Shown here: piece after piece, positions 24,487 through 33,975 of the stretch
How the letters are laid out: every line of letters begins with the position of its first letter
Numbering within the stretch: the first letter of the stretch is position 1
NCBI GenBank assembly: GCA_000415505.1
Contig: KE354420.1
Span: forward strand, 1 to 33,975
Source of the DNA: Streptomyces afghaniensis 772
Lineage (GTDB): Bacteria; Actinomycetota; Actinomycetes; Streptomycetales; Streptomycetaceae
Length of the DNA: 33,975 nt
Direction of reading: 5' to 3'
The notes under the pieces: generated by a model
The model's database searches: none
What the model saw: the letters and a program-made list of their open reading frames with translations, nothing else
What the model was told of the DNA's origin: nothing
Made by a program: the position numbers and the translations under genes

Positions 24487-24512
24487 CTGGAGTTCCTTCC
24501 AACGCCGAGGAC

Positions 24513-27048
<2,536 letters not shown>

Positions 27049-27108
27049 GGGGTCCGCGACGCCGGAAAAACCCTGGAAGCGGCGGGGAGGAATCACCGGA
27101 AAACGACG

Positions 27109-27144
27109 AGGCCCGGCAGGCTGAAGACACAGCCTGCCGGGCCT
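27109..27144. terminator. Terminator after the ABC transporter operon
   Basis: A perfect 14-bp stem, AGGCCCGGCAGGCT (27109-27122) with AGCCTGCCGGGCCT (27131-27144), and an 8-nt loop. It lies 33 bp downstream of the proX stop on the minus strand and upstream of the sox operon promoter, so it separates the two operons. Confidence 0.85.
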
Positions 27145-27177
27145 TTCCGGCGGGTTCACACAGACAATCGTGCGCCC

Positions 27178-28140
27178 CTACTTGATCCAGGCGTCGACCT
27201 TGCCGCGGTTGGCCTCGACCCACTTCTTCGCCGCGGCCTCCGGCGCCATCTTGTCCACCGCGATGTACTTGGCCACGGTGTTCTGGTCGTCGTTGGTCCA
27301 GTTGAACTTCTTCACCAGGTCATAGGCCGGGCTGCCCGACTTGGCGAACTTGGCGCTGACGATCTTGTCGAGCTTGTACACCGGGTAGTCGCAGGCGACC
27401 TTCTCGGCGTCGGCGTCGCAGCCCGTCTTGTACTCGGGCAGGCTGACCTTCTTGAGCGGCACCTCGGACATGAACCACTGCGGCTCGTAGAAGTAGCCGA
27501 TCACCCATTCCTTGTTCTTCTCGGCGTTGCGGTACGCCTGGATGAGCGCGGTCTCGCTGCCCGCGTACACCACCTTGAAGTCCAGCTTGAGGTTCTTCAC
27601 GAGCGCCTCGTCGTTGGTGACGAACGACGGATCGCCGTCGAGGAGCTGGCCCTTGCCACCCGACTCGGAGGTCTTGAACTTCGACGCGTACTTGTTGAGG
27701 TTCTTCCAGTCGAGGATGTCCGGGTGCGCCTTCGCCAGCCACGGCGGCACGTACCAGCCGATGAGGCCCTTGTTGCCGGTCGGGCCCGCGTCGACGGCGG
27801 TCTTCTGCTGGGTGATGTACTTCTTCTTCAGATCGTCGTGGCCCCAGTTCTCGACGACGGCGTCGACCTCGCCCGTCCCGAAGCCCTGCCAGGCGATCTC
27901 CTCCTTCAGGTTCTTCTGTTCGACCTTGCAGCCGAGGTCGTGCTCGGCGACGTAGGCGAGGACCGCCGCGTTCGCCTCATAGCCCACCCACGGGTTGATC
28001 GCGAGGTTGAAGGTGCCGCACTTGCCCGAGCTGCCCGAGCCGCCCGCGCTGTCGTCACCTACCTTCGCGCCCGAGCAGGCCGTGAGGGTGAGGCCGAGGA
28101 CGGCCAGGCCGGCCGCGCCGGCTCTGAAGTGTCGTGCCAT
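27178..28140 (-). CDS. proX: Glycine betaine/quaternary amine ABC transporter, substrate-binding lipoprotein
   Basis: A 320-residue lipoprotein. The signal ends in the lipobox LTLTAC (Cys22), so it is anchored to the outer face of the membrane. The mature domain is OpuAC-like: TFNLAINPWVGYEANAAVLAYVAEHDLGC, then VDAVVENWGHDDL, GLIGWYVPPWLAKAHPDI and EWVIGYFYEPQWFMSE, with many Trp and Tyr residues that may form the cation-binding cage. AAGGAG precedes the ATG at 28140, 13 bp after the permease. It presumably binds betaine or choline; which one is not clear. It is the last gene of the betB-proV-permease-proX operon. Confidence 0.87.
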   Translation of the reverse strand: MARHFRAGAAGLAVLGLTLTACSGAKVGDDSAGGSGSSGKCGTFNLAINPWVGYEANAAVLAYVAEHDLGCKVEQKNLKEEIAWQGFGTGEVDAVVENWGHDDLKKKYITQQKTAVDAGPTGNKGLIGWYVPPWLAKAHPDILDWKNLNKYASKFKTSESGGKGQLLDGDPSFVTNDEALVKNLKLDFKVVYAGSETALIQAYRNAEKNKEWVIGYFYEPQWFMSEVPLKKVSLPEYKTGCDADAEKVACDYPVYKLDKIVSAKFAKSGSPAYDLVKKFNWTNDDQNTVAKYIAVDKMAPEAAAKKWVEANRGKVDAWIK

Positions 28141-28153
28141 GGTGTGGTGCTCC

Positions 28154-28852
28154 TTAAGCGCCGGCGCGGCGAGCCGCTGCCTGAGTGATCCGGTCGAACA
28201 TGACTCCGAGCAGGACGATGGCGAGCCCTGCCGCGAGTCCCTTGCCGTACAGCTGGCCCTGTGAGAACCCGGCCACGACGTCGTAGCCGAGGGCACCCGC
28301 ACCCACCAGGCCGCCCACCACGACCATCGACAGCACGTAGATCAGGCCCTGGTTGGTCGCGAGGGTCAGGGCGCCCCGGGACATGGGCAGTTGGACCTTG
28401 GTGATGATCTGCCAGGTGTTGCACCCGGTGGACGTGGCCGCCTCGACGGTGGTCTCGGGCACGGCCCGCACGCCGTCCGCGATGATCTTGATGGCGACCG
28501 GCGCCGCGTAGACGACGGCGGCGACGATGGCTGTGAACCGTGTCGCGCCGAACAGCGCGAGGAACGGCACGAGGTAGACGAACGGCGGCATGACCTGGGC
28601 CGCGTCCAGGGTGGGCCGCAGCAGCCGGTCCACGAGCGCGCTGCGTCCCATCCACACCCCGAGGACGACGCCGAGCAGCATCACGAGCACCGTCGCCACC
28701 GCGGTGGACGCCAGCGTCGTCATGCCGTCCGACCAGACACCGGTACCGACCAGCAGGCCCACGCACACGGCCGTGGTGACCCCGGCGCGCCACCCGCCCA
28801 GCACCGTGCCGATGGCGACGAGGGCGGCGCCGACGAGCCCACCGACGGGGAG
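28154..28852 (-). pseudogene. proW: Second permease domain of the betaine ABC transporter, out of frame with the first
   Basis: This stretch encodes a second full permease domain: GGLVGAALVAIGTVLGGWRAGVTT, STAVATVLVMLLGVVLGVWMGRS, the coupling-loop region VPETTVEAATSTGCNTWQIITKVQLPMSRGAL, and a C terminus at RITQAAARRAGA. It continues the upstream permease but in the -1 frame. The break lies near the four G's at 28847-28850, where one extra base would restore a continuous D-S-P-V-G-G reading. There is no start or ribosome binding site of its own for the first membrane helices; a GTG within GTVLGG could only make a shortened domain. Cause: mutation, sequencing error, or less likely frameshifting. 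Confidence 0.72.
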
Positions 28853-30156
28853 TCGGTCAGCACGGTCTGGAACGGGTTGAGCAGGCCGTTGGTGAGGGTG
28901 TCGCGGAAGGCGTTGGTCAGGCCCGACAGGTTGTCCTGTGCCCAGGTGGTCACGTCGGCCGTCGTCTTGGCGATGCTGCTGCCGATGCCGCCGTCGCCGG
29001 GGAACTCGGCCGCCCACACGTACGTGTGCGACAGGTACGCCAGCACCAGCGCCACCACGGCGCCTGCCGCGAGCAGCTGCCGGCGCCACTTGAGGAAGGG
29101 GCTGTCAGAGCCCCGGGCCGTCTCCGCCCGCGCGCTCGCCGCGGTGGTGACCCGGTCCAGCACGATGGCCATGACGACGATGGCCAGACCGGCGTTGAAC
29201 GCCGTGCCGACGTCCAGTGACTGCAGGGCCTGGACGACGGTCTTGCCGAGGCCGGGCGCGTCGATCAGCGCGGCGATGGTCACCATGGCCAGAGCGGCCA
29301 TGATGGTCTGGTTGACGCCCATCACCACGGTCCGCTTGGACATCGGCAGCAGGACCTTGAGCAGCGCCTGCCGCCGCGTCGCGCCCATCGAGTCCGCCGC
29401 CTCCACCGTGGTTTCCGGTACGGAGCGGATGGCGTGCGCGGTGATGCGGATCGCCGGTGGTGCCGCGTAGATGGCGGTGGCGATCGTGGCCGAGGCGGGA
29501 CCGATCAGGAAGAACAGGGTCAGCGGCGCCAGATAGACGAAGGTCGGCATCGTCTGCATGAAGTCCAGGAACGGCGTGACGATCCGGTGGAACCGTTCCG
29601 ACAGTCCGGCCCACACGCCCAGGGGAATGGCGAACAGCAGCGCGACGAAGACCGCGGAGAGGGTCAGCGCCAGCGTGTCCATGCTCTCCTGCCAGAGCCC
29701 TTGCAGGCCGAGGAAGGTGAAGCCGGCCACGGCCAGCAGCGCCACCCGCCAGTTGCCCACGGCCCAGGAGACGTAGCCGGCGATGCCGACGACGCCGAGC
29801 CAGCCGATCTGCGGAACCGGGCGGTCCGCGGACGGCTGCGAGATCAGCTCCTGGACGAAGGTCACCAGGGTGTCGATGACCAGGCGGATCTCGTTGAAGA
29901 AGTAGAGGAAGAGGGGGTTGGAGTTGCGGTCGGCGCCGATCGAGTCGTTGACGTCGTTGAACCACCGGTGCAGATCGGTCAGGTCGGCCGCCGCGAGGGA
30001 CAGGGTCTGCTTGCCGCGCAGCACGGCGAAGAGCACCAGCCAGAGGAGCAGGATCGCGGCCACCACCACGGCGCGGTTGACCGTGCGCACGCGCCGGGCG
30101 GGAGCGGGTGGCTCCACGGTCCCGGTCTTCTCCGGTTTCTCCATCGCGACGGTCAT
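28720..30156 (-). CDS. proW: Betaine ABC transporter permease, first domain, with frameshifted tail
   Basis: As read, a 478-residue protein from the ATG at 30156, whose A is shared with the proV stop (TGATG). The N terminus has one membrane helix (RAVVVAAILLLWLVLFAV) and a large external loop. The permease domain follows (TLALTLSAVFVALLFAIPLGVWAG, then the coupling loop VPETTVEAADSMGATRRQALLKVLLPMSKR). It goes on through a helix LLAAGAVVALVLAYLSHTYV into the start of a second unit. After LTDSP, near 28850, the frame turns to low-complexity SSAPPSSPSARC and ends at 28720. The intended product is evidently one chain of about 670 residues with two tandem permease domains, so both halves of the channel come from one gene. 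Real coding in this frame stops near 28850. Confidence 0.8.
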   Translation of the reverse strand: MTVAMEKPEKTGTVEPPAPARRVRTVNRAVVVAAILLLWLVLFAVLRGKQTLSLAAADLTDLHRWFNDVNDSIGADRNSNPLFLYFFNEIRLVIDTLVTFVQELISQPSADRPVPQIGWLGVVGIAGYVSWAVGNWRVALLAVAGFTFLGLQGLWQESMDTLALTLSAVFVALLFAIPLGVWAGLSERFHRIVTPFLDFMQTMPTFVYLAPLTLFFLIGPASATIATAIYAAPPAIRITAHAIRSVPETTVEAADSMGATRRQALLKVLLPMSKRTVVMGVNQTIMAALAMVTIAALIDAPGLGKTVVQALQSLDVGTAFNAGLAIVVMAIVLDRVTTAASARAETARGSDSPFLKWRRQLLAAGAVVALVLAYLSHTYVWAAEFPGDGGIGSSIAKTTADVTTWAQDNLSGLTNAFRDTLTNGLLNPFQTVLTDSPSVGSSAPPSSPSARCWAGGAPGSPRPCAWACWSVPVSGRTA

Positions 30157-31244
30157 CACGCGTCGCCTTCCTGCCCGGCGACCACCGCGAGGATCTCCTC
30201 GTCGCCGACGATGCCGAGCAGCTTGCCGTCCTCCACGACCTTGACCGGCTTCTCGGCGGCGAGCACCGCACGCGTGGCCTCCTTCACCACGACGTCCGGG
30301 CCGAGCTCGGGGCCGTCCAGGGGGTCGTCGGGCTCGGCCGGGCGCATGATCCACCGCAGGGTCAGTACGTCACCGCGGGGCACGTCCCTGACGAAGTCGC
30401 GTACGTAGTCGTCGGCGGGGGCGCCGACCAGTTCGTCGCCGGTGCCGCACTGGACCGTCCTGCCGTCGCGCATGATGAGGATGCGGTCGCCCAGCTTGAG
30501 CGCCTCGGACAGGTCGTGGGTGATGAACACCATCGTCTTGCCGACCTCGTGGTGCAGACGGATGACCTCGTTCTGCATGTCGCGGCGGATCAGCGGGTCG
30601 AGCGCCGAGAACGGCTCGTCGAAGAGGAGCACGTCCGGGTCACCGGCCAGGGCGCGGGCGAGACCGACGCGCTGCTGCATACCGCCGGAGAGCTGGTCGG
30701 GATAGGAGCTCTCGTACCCCGAGAGGCCGACGAGCTCGACGACCTCCAGGGCCCGCTTGGTGCGCTCGGCCCGGCCCATGCCGCGTATCTCCAGCCCGAA
30801 CGCCACGTTGTCGACGACCCGCCGGTGCGGCAGCAGCCCGAAGTGCTGGAAGACCATGGAGAACTTGCTCCGGCGCAGTTCGCGCAGGCGGCCCGCGTCC
30901 GCGTCGCGGATGTTCTCGCCCTCGAAGAGGATCTCGCCGGCGGTGGGTTCGATGAGTCGGGTCAGACAGCGCGCCAGGGTGGACTTGCCGGAACCGGACA
31001 GGCCCATGACGACGAACACCTCGCCGGGCGCGACGTCGAAGCTCACGTCGCGCACGGCGGCGGTGCATCCGGTGCGGTCCATCAGTTCGCGGCGGGTGAG
31101 CCCGCGCAGTTCCTCGGAGCCCGGTACCTGGTCCGCCTTCGGTCCGAACACCTTCCACAGCTCGCGTACGGAGATGACCGGCGTGCCTGCCGCGTCCTGG
31201 GGTGTGCCGCGCCGCTGCGGCACCTCGGTCGTTGCTGGGGTCAT
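30156..31244 (-). CDS. proV: Glycine betaine/proline ABC transporter ATP-binding protein
   Basis: A 362-residue ATPase of the ProV/OpuAA type. Walker A is GLSGSGKST (81-89), the Q loop is in [13 protein letters not shown], the signature is LSGGMQQR (185-192), Walker B is [13 protein letters not shown], and the switch His is in [15 protein letters not shown]. The family-specific N-terminal extension [22 protein letters not shown] is present. The C-terminal third looks like a CBS-type domain ([19 protein letters not shown], then [16 protein letters not shown]), which in osmotic transporters senses ionic strength. AGAGGT precedes the ATG at 31244, 20 bp after the betB stop, and the stop overlaps the permease start by one base. 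Confidence 0.93.
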   Translation of the reverse strand: MTPATTEVPQRRGTPQDAAGTPVISVRELWKVFGPKADQVPGSEELRGLTRRELMDRTGCTAAVRDVSFDVAPGEVFVVMGLSGSGKSTLARCLTRLIEPTAGEILFEGENIRDADAGRLRELRRSKFSMVFQHFGLLPHRRVVDNVAFGLEIRGMGRAERTKRALEVVELVGLSGYESSYPDQLSGGMQQRVGLARALAGDPDVLLFDEPFSALDPLIRRDMQNEVIRLHHEVGKTMVFITHDLSEALKLGDRILIMRDGRTVQCGTGDELVGAPADDYVRDFVRDVPRGDVLTLRWIMRPAEPDDPLDGPELGPDVVVKEATRAVLAAEKPVKVVEDGKLLGIVGDEEILAVVAGQEGDA

Positions 31245-31264
31245 GTTCGACCTCTTTTCGGCGT

Positions 31265-32734
31265 TCAGCCGCGGAACCAGTGCTGCGGCCTGGGTTGGAT
31301 GTTCTGCCAGATGTGTTTGGGTTCGCGGTACTCGTCCAGGCCGGTCGGGCCCAGCTCCCGGCCCACGCCGGAGTGCCCGAACCCGCCCCATTCCGCCTGC
31401 GGCACATAGGGGTGGTAGTCGTTGATCCACACCGTTCCGTGGCGCAGCCGGCGGGCGACCCGCTGGGCCTTCCCGGCGTCCTGCGTCCAGACGGCGCCGG
31501 CGAGTCCGTACTCGGTGTCGTTGGCGATGCGTACGGCGTCGTCCTCGTCGGTGAAGCGCTCGACGGTGAGCACGGGCCCGAAGGACTCCTCGTGCACCAC
31601 CCGCATGTCCTGACCGCACTCGTCGAGCACGGTGGGCGGGTAGTAGTGGCCGCCGGCCAGGGCCGGGTCGTCGGGGCGTTCGCCGCCGCAGCGCAGGACG
31701 GCGCCCTCGGCGAGTCCGGCCGCGACGTACGCCTCGACCTTGGCCAGGTGCTGGGCGGAGATCAGCGGGCCGGTCTCGGCCCGCGGGTCGAAGGGGCCGC
31801 CGAGCCGGATCCGCCGGGCGCGGCGGACCACCTCGTCGACGAACCGGTCGTGCAGCGAGTCCTCGACGATCAGCCGGGCGCCGGCCGAGCAGACCTGGCC
31901 CGAATGCAGGAAGACGGCCGTGAGCGCGAAGTCCACGGCCGTCTCGAAGTCGGCGTCGGCGAAGACGACATTGGGGTTCTTGCCGCCGAGTTCCAGTGCG
32001 ACCTTCTTCACGGTCGCGGCGGCGGTGGCCATGATGCGTCTGCCGGTGTCCAGGCCGCCGGTGAAGGAGACCAGGTCGACGGCCGGGTCCTCGGCGAGGG
32101 GCGCCCCCACCTCGGGCCCGGTCCCCAGGACGAGGTTGGCGGCACCGGCCGGGAGCCCGGCCTCCGCCAGTGCCTTCATCAGCAGGACGGAAGTCGAGGG
32201 GGTGAGCTCACTGGGCTTGAGGACGATCGTGTTGCCCGCGAGGAGAGCGGGCGCGACCTTCCAACTCGCCTGGAGCAGCGGGTAGTTCCAGGGGGTGATC
32301 AGTGCGCACACGCCGATCGGCCCGTACTCGACGCGGCTGACGGCGTCGGCGCGGCCGGTGTCGATCACCCGGCCCGCATCGGTGCCGCCGAGCCCTCCGT
32401 AGTAGCGGAAGCAGGAGACGACGTCGGCGATGTCGTACTCGCTCTCCACCAGCCGTTTGCCGGTGTCCAGCGATTCCGCGCGGGCGAACGCGTCGGCGTC
32501 GCGTTCGAGGAGGTCGGCGGTGCGCAGCAGGAGGGCACCGCGCTCGCGCTCGGGGGTGCGCGGCCAGGGCCCTTCGTCGAAGGCCCGGCGGGCCGCGGCG
32601 ATGGCCGCCTCGGCGTCGGGGCGGGTGCCTTCGGACACCGTCACGGAGAGCGAGCCGTCGGCGGGGCAGCGGATGTCCCGGTGGCCGCCGGCCACGGGAT
32701 CCCGCCATTGTCCGTCCACGTACAGGTCTGCCAC
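31265..32734 (-). CDS. betB: Betaine aldehyde dehydrogenase
   Basis: A 489-residue NAD(P)-dependent aldehyde dehydrogenase, best placed as the second step from choline to glycine betaine. Key residues: Asn150 in [23 protein letters not shown], Glu248 in [12 protein letters not shown] and nucleophile Cys282 in [12 protein letters not shown]. The end includes [27 protein letters not shown]. The likely start is the GTG at 32734 with a weak AAGGG site; further upstream the frame runs through the operator sequences and is not convincing. It follows the choline dehydrogenase gene on the same strand but has its own promoter region, and it is the first gene of the operon continuing into the ABC transporter. 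Other aminoaldehydes are possible substrates; context favours betaine aldehyde. Confidence 0.88.
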   Translation of the reverse strand: MADLYVDGQWRDPVAGGHRDIRCPADGSLSVTVSEGTRPDAEAAIAAARRAFDEGPWPRTPERERGALLLRTADLLERDADAFARAESLDTGKRLVESEYDIADVVSCFRYYGGLGGTDAGRVIDTGRADAVSRVEYGPIGVCALITPWNYPLLQASWKVAPALLAGNTIVLKPSELTPSTSVLLMKALAEAGLPAGAANLVLGTGPEVGAPLAEDPAVDLVSFTGGLDTGRRIMATAAATVKKVALELGGKNPNVVFADADFETAVDFALTAVFLHSGQVCSAGARLIVEDSLHDRFVDEVVRRARRIRLGGPFDPRAETGPLISAQHLAKVEAYVAAGLAEGAVLRCGGERPDDPALAGGHYYPPTVLDECGQDMRVVHEESFGPVLTVERFTDEDDAVRIANDTEYGLAGAVWTQDAGKAQRVARRLRHGTVWINDYHPYVPQAEWGGFGHSGVGRELGPTGLDEYREPKHIWQNIQPRPQHWFRG

Positions 32735-32752
32735 GTCGAGGGCCCTTCGAGC

Positions 32753-32824
32753 GAATTGCGTTGCGCATCGTGCATCGAATTGCTTGTGGTGGAACACTCT
32801 GGAGAAGGCTGCAACCCACGTCAA
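32753..32824 (-). promoter_or_regulatory. betB promoter region with variant GTTGCGCA site
   Basis: On the minus strand TTGACG (32824-32819) is followed by 17 bp and CAGAGT (32801-32796). Downstream, 32760-32767 reads GTTGCGCA on the plus strand, inside a block with two CGAATTGC direct repeats (32752-32759 and 32776-32783). The operator is further from the -35 than at the other promoters, so control may differ. Confidence 0.45.
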
Positions 32825-32881
32825 GGGGTTGGCCGATGACGGTTTAGCCAAGGAGACAGCCACGAGGACGCAGCACCGGCA

Positions 32882-32907
32882 GGCCCGGAACGCCTCGCCT
32901 CCGGGCC
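32882..32907. terminator. Hairpin downstream of choline dehydrogenase
   Basis: GGCCCGGA (32882-32889) pairs with TCCGGGCC (32900-32907) across a 10-nt loop, 24 bp after the choline dehydrogenase stop. There is no U tract. It could end that transcript before the betB promoter. Confidence 0.5.
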
Positions 32908-32931
32908 GGTCGGCGGTCTGAAAAGTGCTGG

Positions 32932-33975
32932 TTACGGCAGGGGACGGTGCCGGTAATAGGCGGCGGCGGACGGCGGCAGCGGATCCTTCCCGAGGATGAG
33001 GTCGGCCGCCTTTTCCGCGATCATCATCACCGGTGCGTAGATGTTGCCGTTGGTAATGTACGGCATCACCGACGCGTCGACGACACGCAGTCCCTCCACC
33101 CCGTGCACCCGCATACTGCCCGGATCGACGACGGCCATCTCGTCGGTGCCCATCTTGCAGGTACATGACGGGTGCAGCGCGGTCTCGCCGTCCTTGGCGA
33201 CCCAGGCGAGGATCTCCTCGTCGGTCTCGACGGACGGTCCCGGCGAGATCTCCCCGGCGTTGTAGGGAGCCATGGCGGGCTGGTTGAGCAGTTCGCGGGC
33301 GACCCTGACGGCCTCGACCCACTCGCGGCGGTCCTGCTCGGTGGACAGGTAGTTGAAGCGCAGCGCCGGATGCTCGGCCGGGTCCCTGCTCTTGACCTTC
33401 ACCGAGCCGACGGCGTCGGAGTACATGGGCCCGACGTGCACCTGATACCCGTGTCCGCCGGCGGGCACGGAGCCGTCGTAGCGGACCGCGACGGGCAGGA
33501 AGTGGAACATCAGGTTGGGGTAGGGGACGTCCTCGTTGCTACGGACGAAGCCGCCCGCTTCGAAGTGGTTGGTGGCGGCGGGGCCCGTGCGGAAGAGCCA
33601 CTGCAGGCCGATGAAGGGGGCGCGCCACTTCGCGAGGTACGGCTGCATGGAGACCGGCTGCTTGCAGGCGTACTGGATGTACACCTCCAGGTGGTCCTGG
33701 AGGTTCTCGCCGACGCCCGGCAGATCGTGTACGACGTCGATGCCGAGGGCGCGCAGTTCCTCGGCGTTGCCGACGCCCGAGAGCTGGAGCAGTTGCGGGG
33801 AGTTGATCGCACCTCCGCACAGGATGATCTCGCGGGCACGCACCCGCTGGGGTCTGCCGCTCCCCCTCCGGTACTCGACGCCGACGGCCCGCTTGCCTTC
33901 GAAGAGGACGCGGGTGACCAGGGTGCGCGTCCTGACCGTGAGGTTGGGGCGCTTTCGCACGGGCTTGAGATAGGC
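32932..33975 (-). CDS. betA: Choline dehydrogenase (GMC oxidoreductase), C-terminal part, cut by window edge
   Basis: The 347 codons present run off the right edge in an open frame ([14 protein letters not shown] at the border), so the start lies outside; an apparent start at 33960 is internal. The sequence is the C-terminal two thirds of a GMC flavoenzyme: [41 protein letters not shown], the catalytic His in [11 protein letters not shown], and [33 protein letters not shown] near the end. It oxidises choline to betaine aldehyde. The position directly before betB and the BetA-like CTCKMG and NGN motifs support the name over other alcohol oxidases of the family. Confidence 0.88.
   Translation of the reverse strand, partial: AYLKPVRKRPNLTVRTRTLVTRVLFEGKRAVGVEYRRGSGRPQRVRAREIILCGGAINSPQLLQLSGVGNAEELRALGIDVVHDLPGVGENLQDHLEVYIQYACKQPVSMQPYLAKWRAPFIGLQWLFRTGPAATNHFEAGGFVRSNEDVPYPNLMFHFLPVAVRYDGSVPAGGHGYQVHVGPMYSDAVGSVKVKSRDPAEHPALRFNYLSTEQDRREWVEAVRVARELLNQPAMAPYNAGEISPGPSVETDEEILAWVAKDGETALHPSCTCKMGTDEMAVVDPGSMRVHGVEGLRVVDASVMPYITNGNIYAPVMMIAEKAADLILGKDPLPPSAAAYYRHRPLP

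Noticed and set aside
28840-28860. Programmed -1 frameshifting to make the full permease
   Set aside because: The C run allows slippage, but there is no canonical slippery heptamer, I see no convincing downstream stimulatory structure, and I know of no precedent in this family. A deletion or sequencing error is simpler.
33960-33975. Start of the GMC oxidoreductase at 33960
   Set aside because: The frame is open to the window edge, and the N-terminal FAD-binding motif expected of this family is missing, so the codon at 33960 is internal.

Overview
The window is high-G+C actinobacterial DNA, almost certainly from Streptomyces or a close relative. The signs are strong third-position G+C bias, frequent GTG starts with GGAGG-type ribosome binding sites, twin-arginine secreted enzymes, and a GC-rich repeat of the kind scattered between genes in Streptomyces. 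I saw no tRNA or rRNA gene, insertion sequence, phage gene or CRISPR array.

Layout. (1) 1-4441, minus strand: secreted enzymes for the rhamnogalacturonan/galactan part of pectin: a partial rhamnogalacturonan acetylesterase, a GH53 endo-galactanase, a PL11 rhamnogalacturonan lyase and a Tat-exported alpha/beta hydrolase. (2) 4640-7124: a PaaX-like regulator and a divergent exported serine hydrolase of the class C beta-lactamase fold. (3) 7233-12208: an MHS-family transporter, a split transketolase and an SDR dehydrogenase in one minus-strand operon, opposite a GntR/FCD regulator. A perfect 18-bp palindrome and a degenerate second copy lie in the divergent promoter region. The substrate is unknown. 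(4) 12386-33975: a nearly complete route from choline to pyruvate. It holds choline dehydrogenase (partial), betaine aldehyde dehydrogenase, a glycine-betaine-type ABC importer, a Rieske glycine betaine demethylase, dimethylglycine oxidase, heterotetrameric sarcosine oxidase, serine hydroxymethyltransferase, FolD, PurU, L-serine dehydratase and an IclR regulator.

How region 4 should work: choline is oxidised to betaine, or betaine is imported. Three N-methyl groups are then removed in turn by the Rieske enzyme, dimethylglycine oxidase and sarcosine oxidase. Methyl carbon from the two flavoenzymes is caught on tetrahydrofolate. GlyA combines part of it with glycine to give serine, which SdaA deaminates to pyruvate. 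FolD and PurU turn the surplus into formate and free tetrahydrofolate.

The most interesting signals are four. A shared promoter design recurs in region 4: TTGAC followed 23-25 nt later by GTTGCGYA, in front of sdaA, purU, the Rieske gene and the dimethylglycine oxidase operon, with a variant before betB; it is probably the IclR regulon. SoxD and SoxA are joined in one frame through a translated copy of the dispersed GC-rich repeat. The two-domain betaine permease is split by an apparent one-base deletion. A short remnant resembling a formate dehydrogenase lies beside the Rieske gene.
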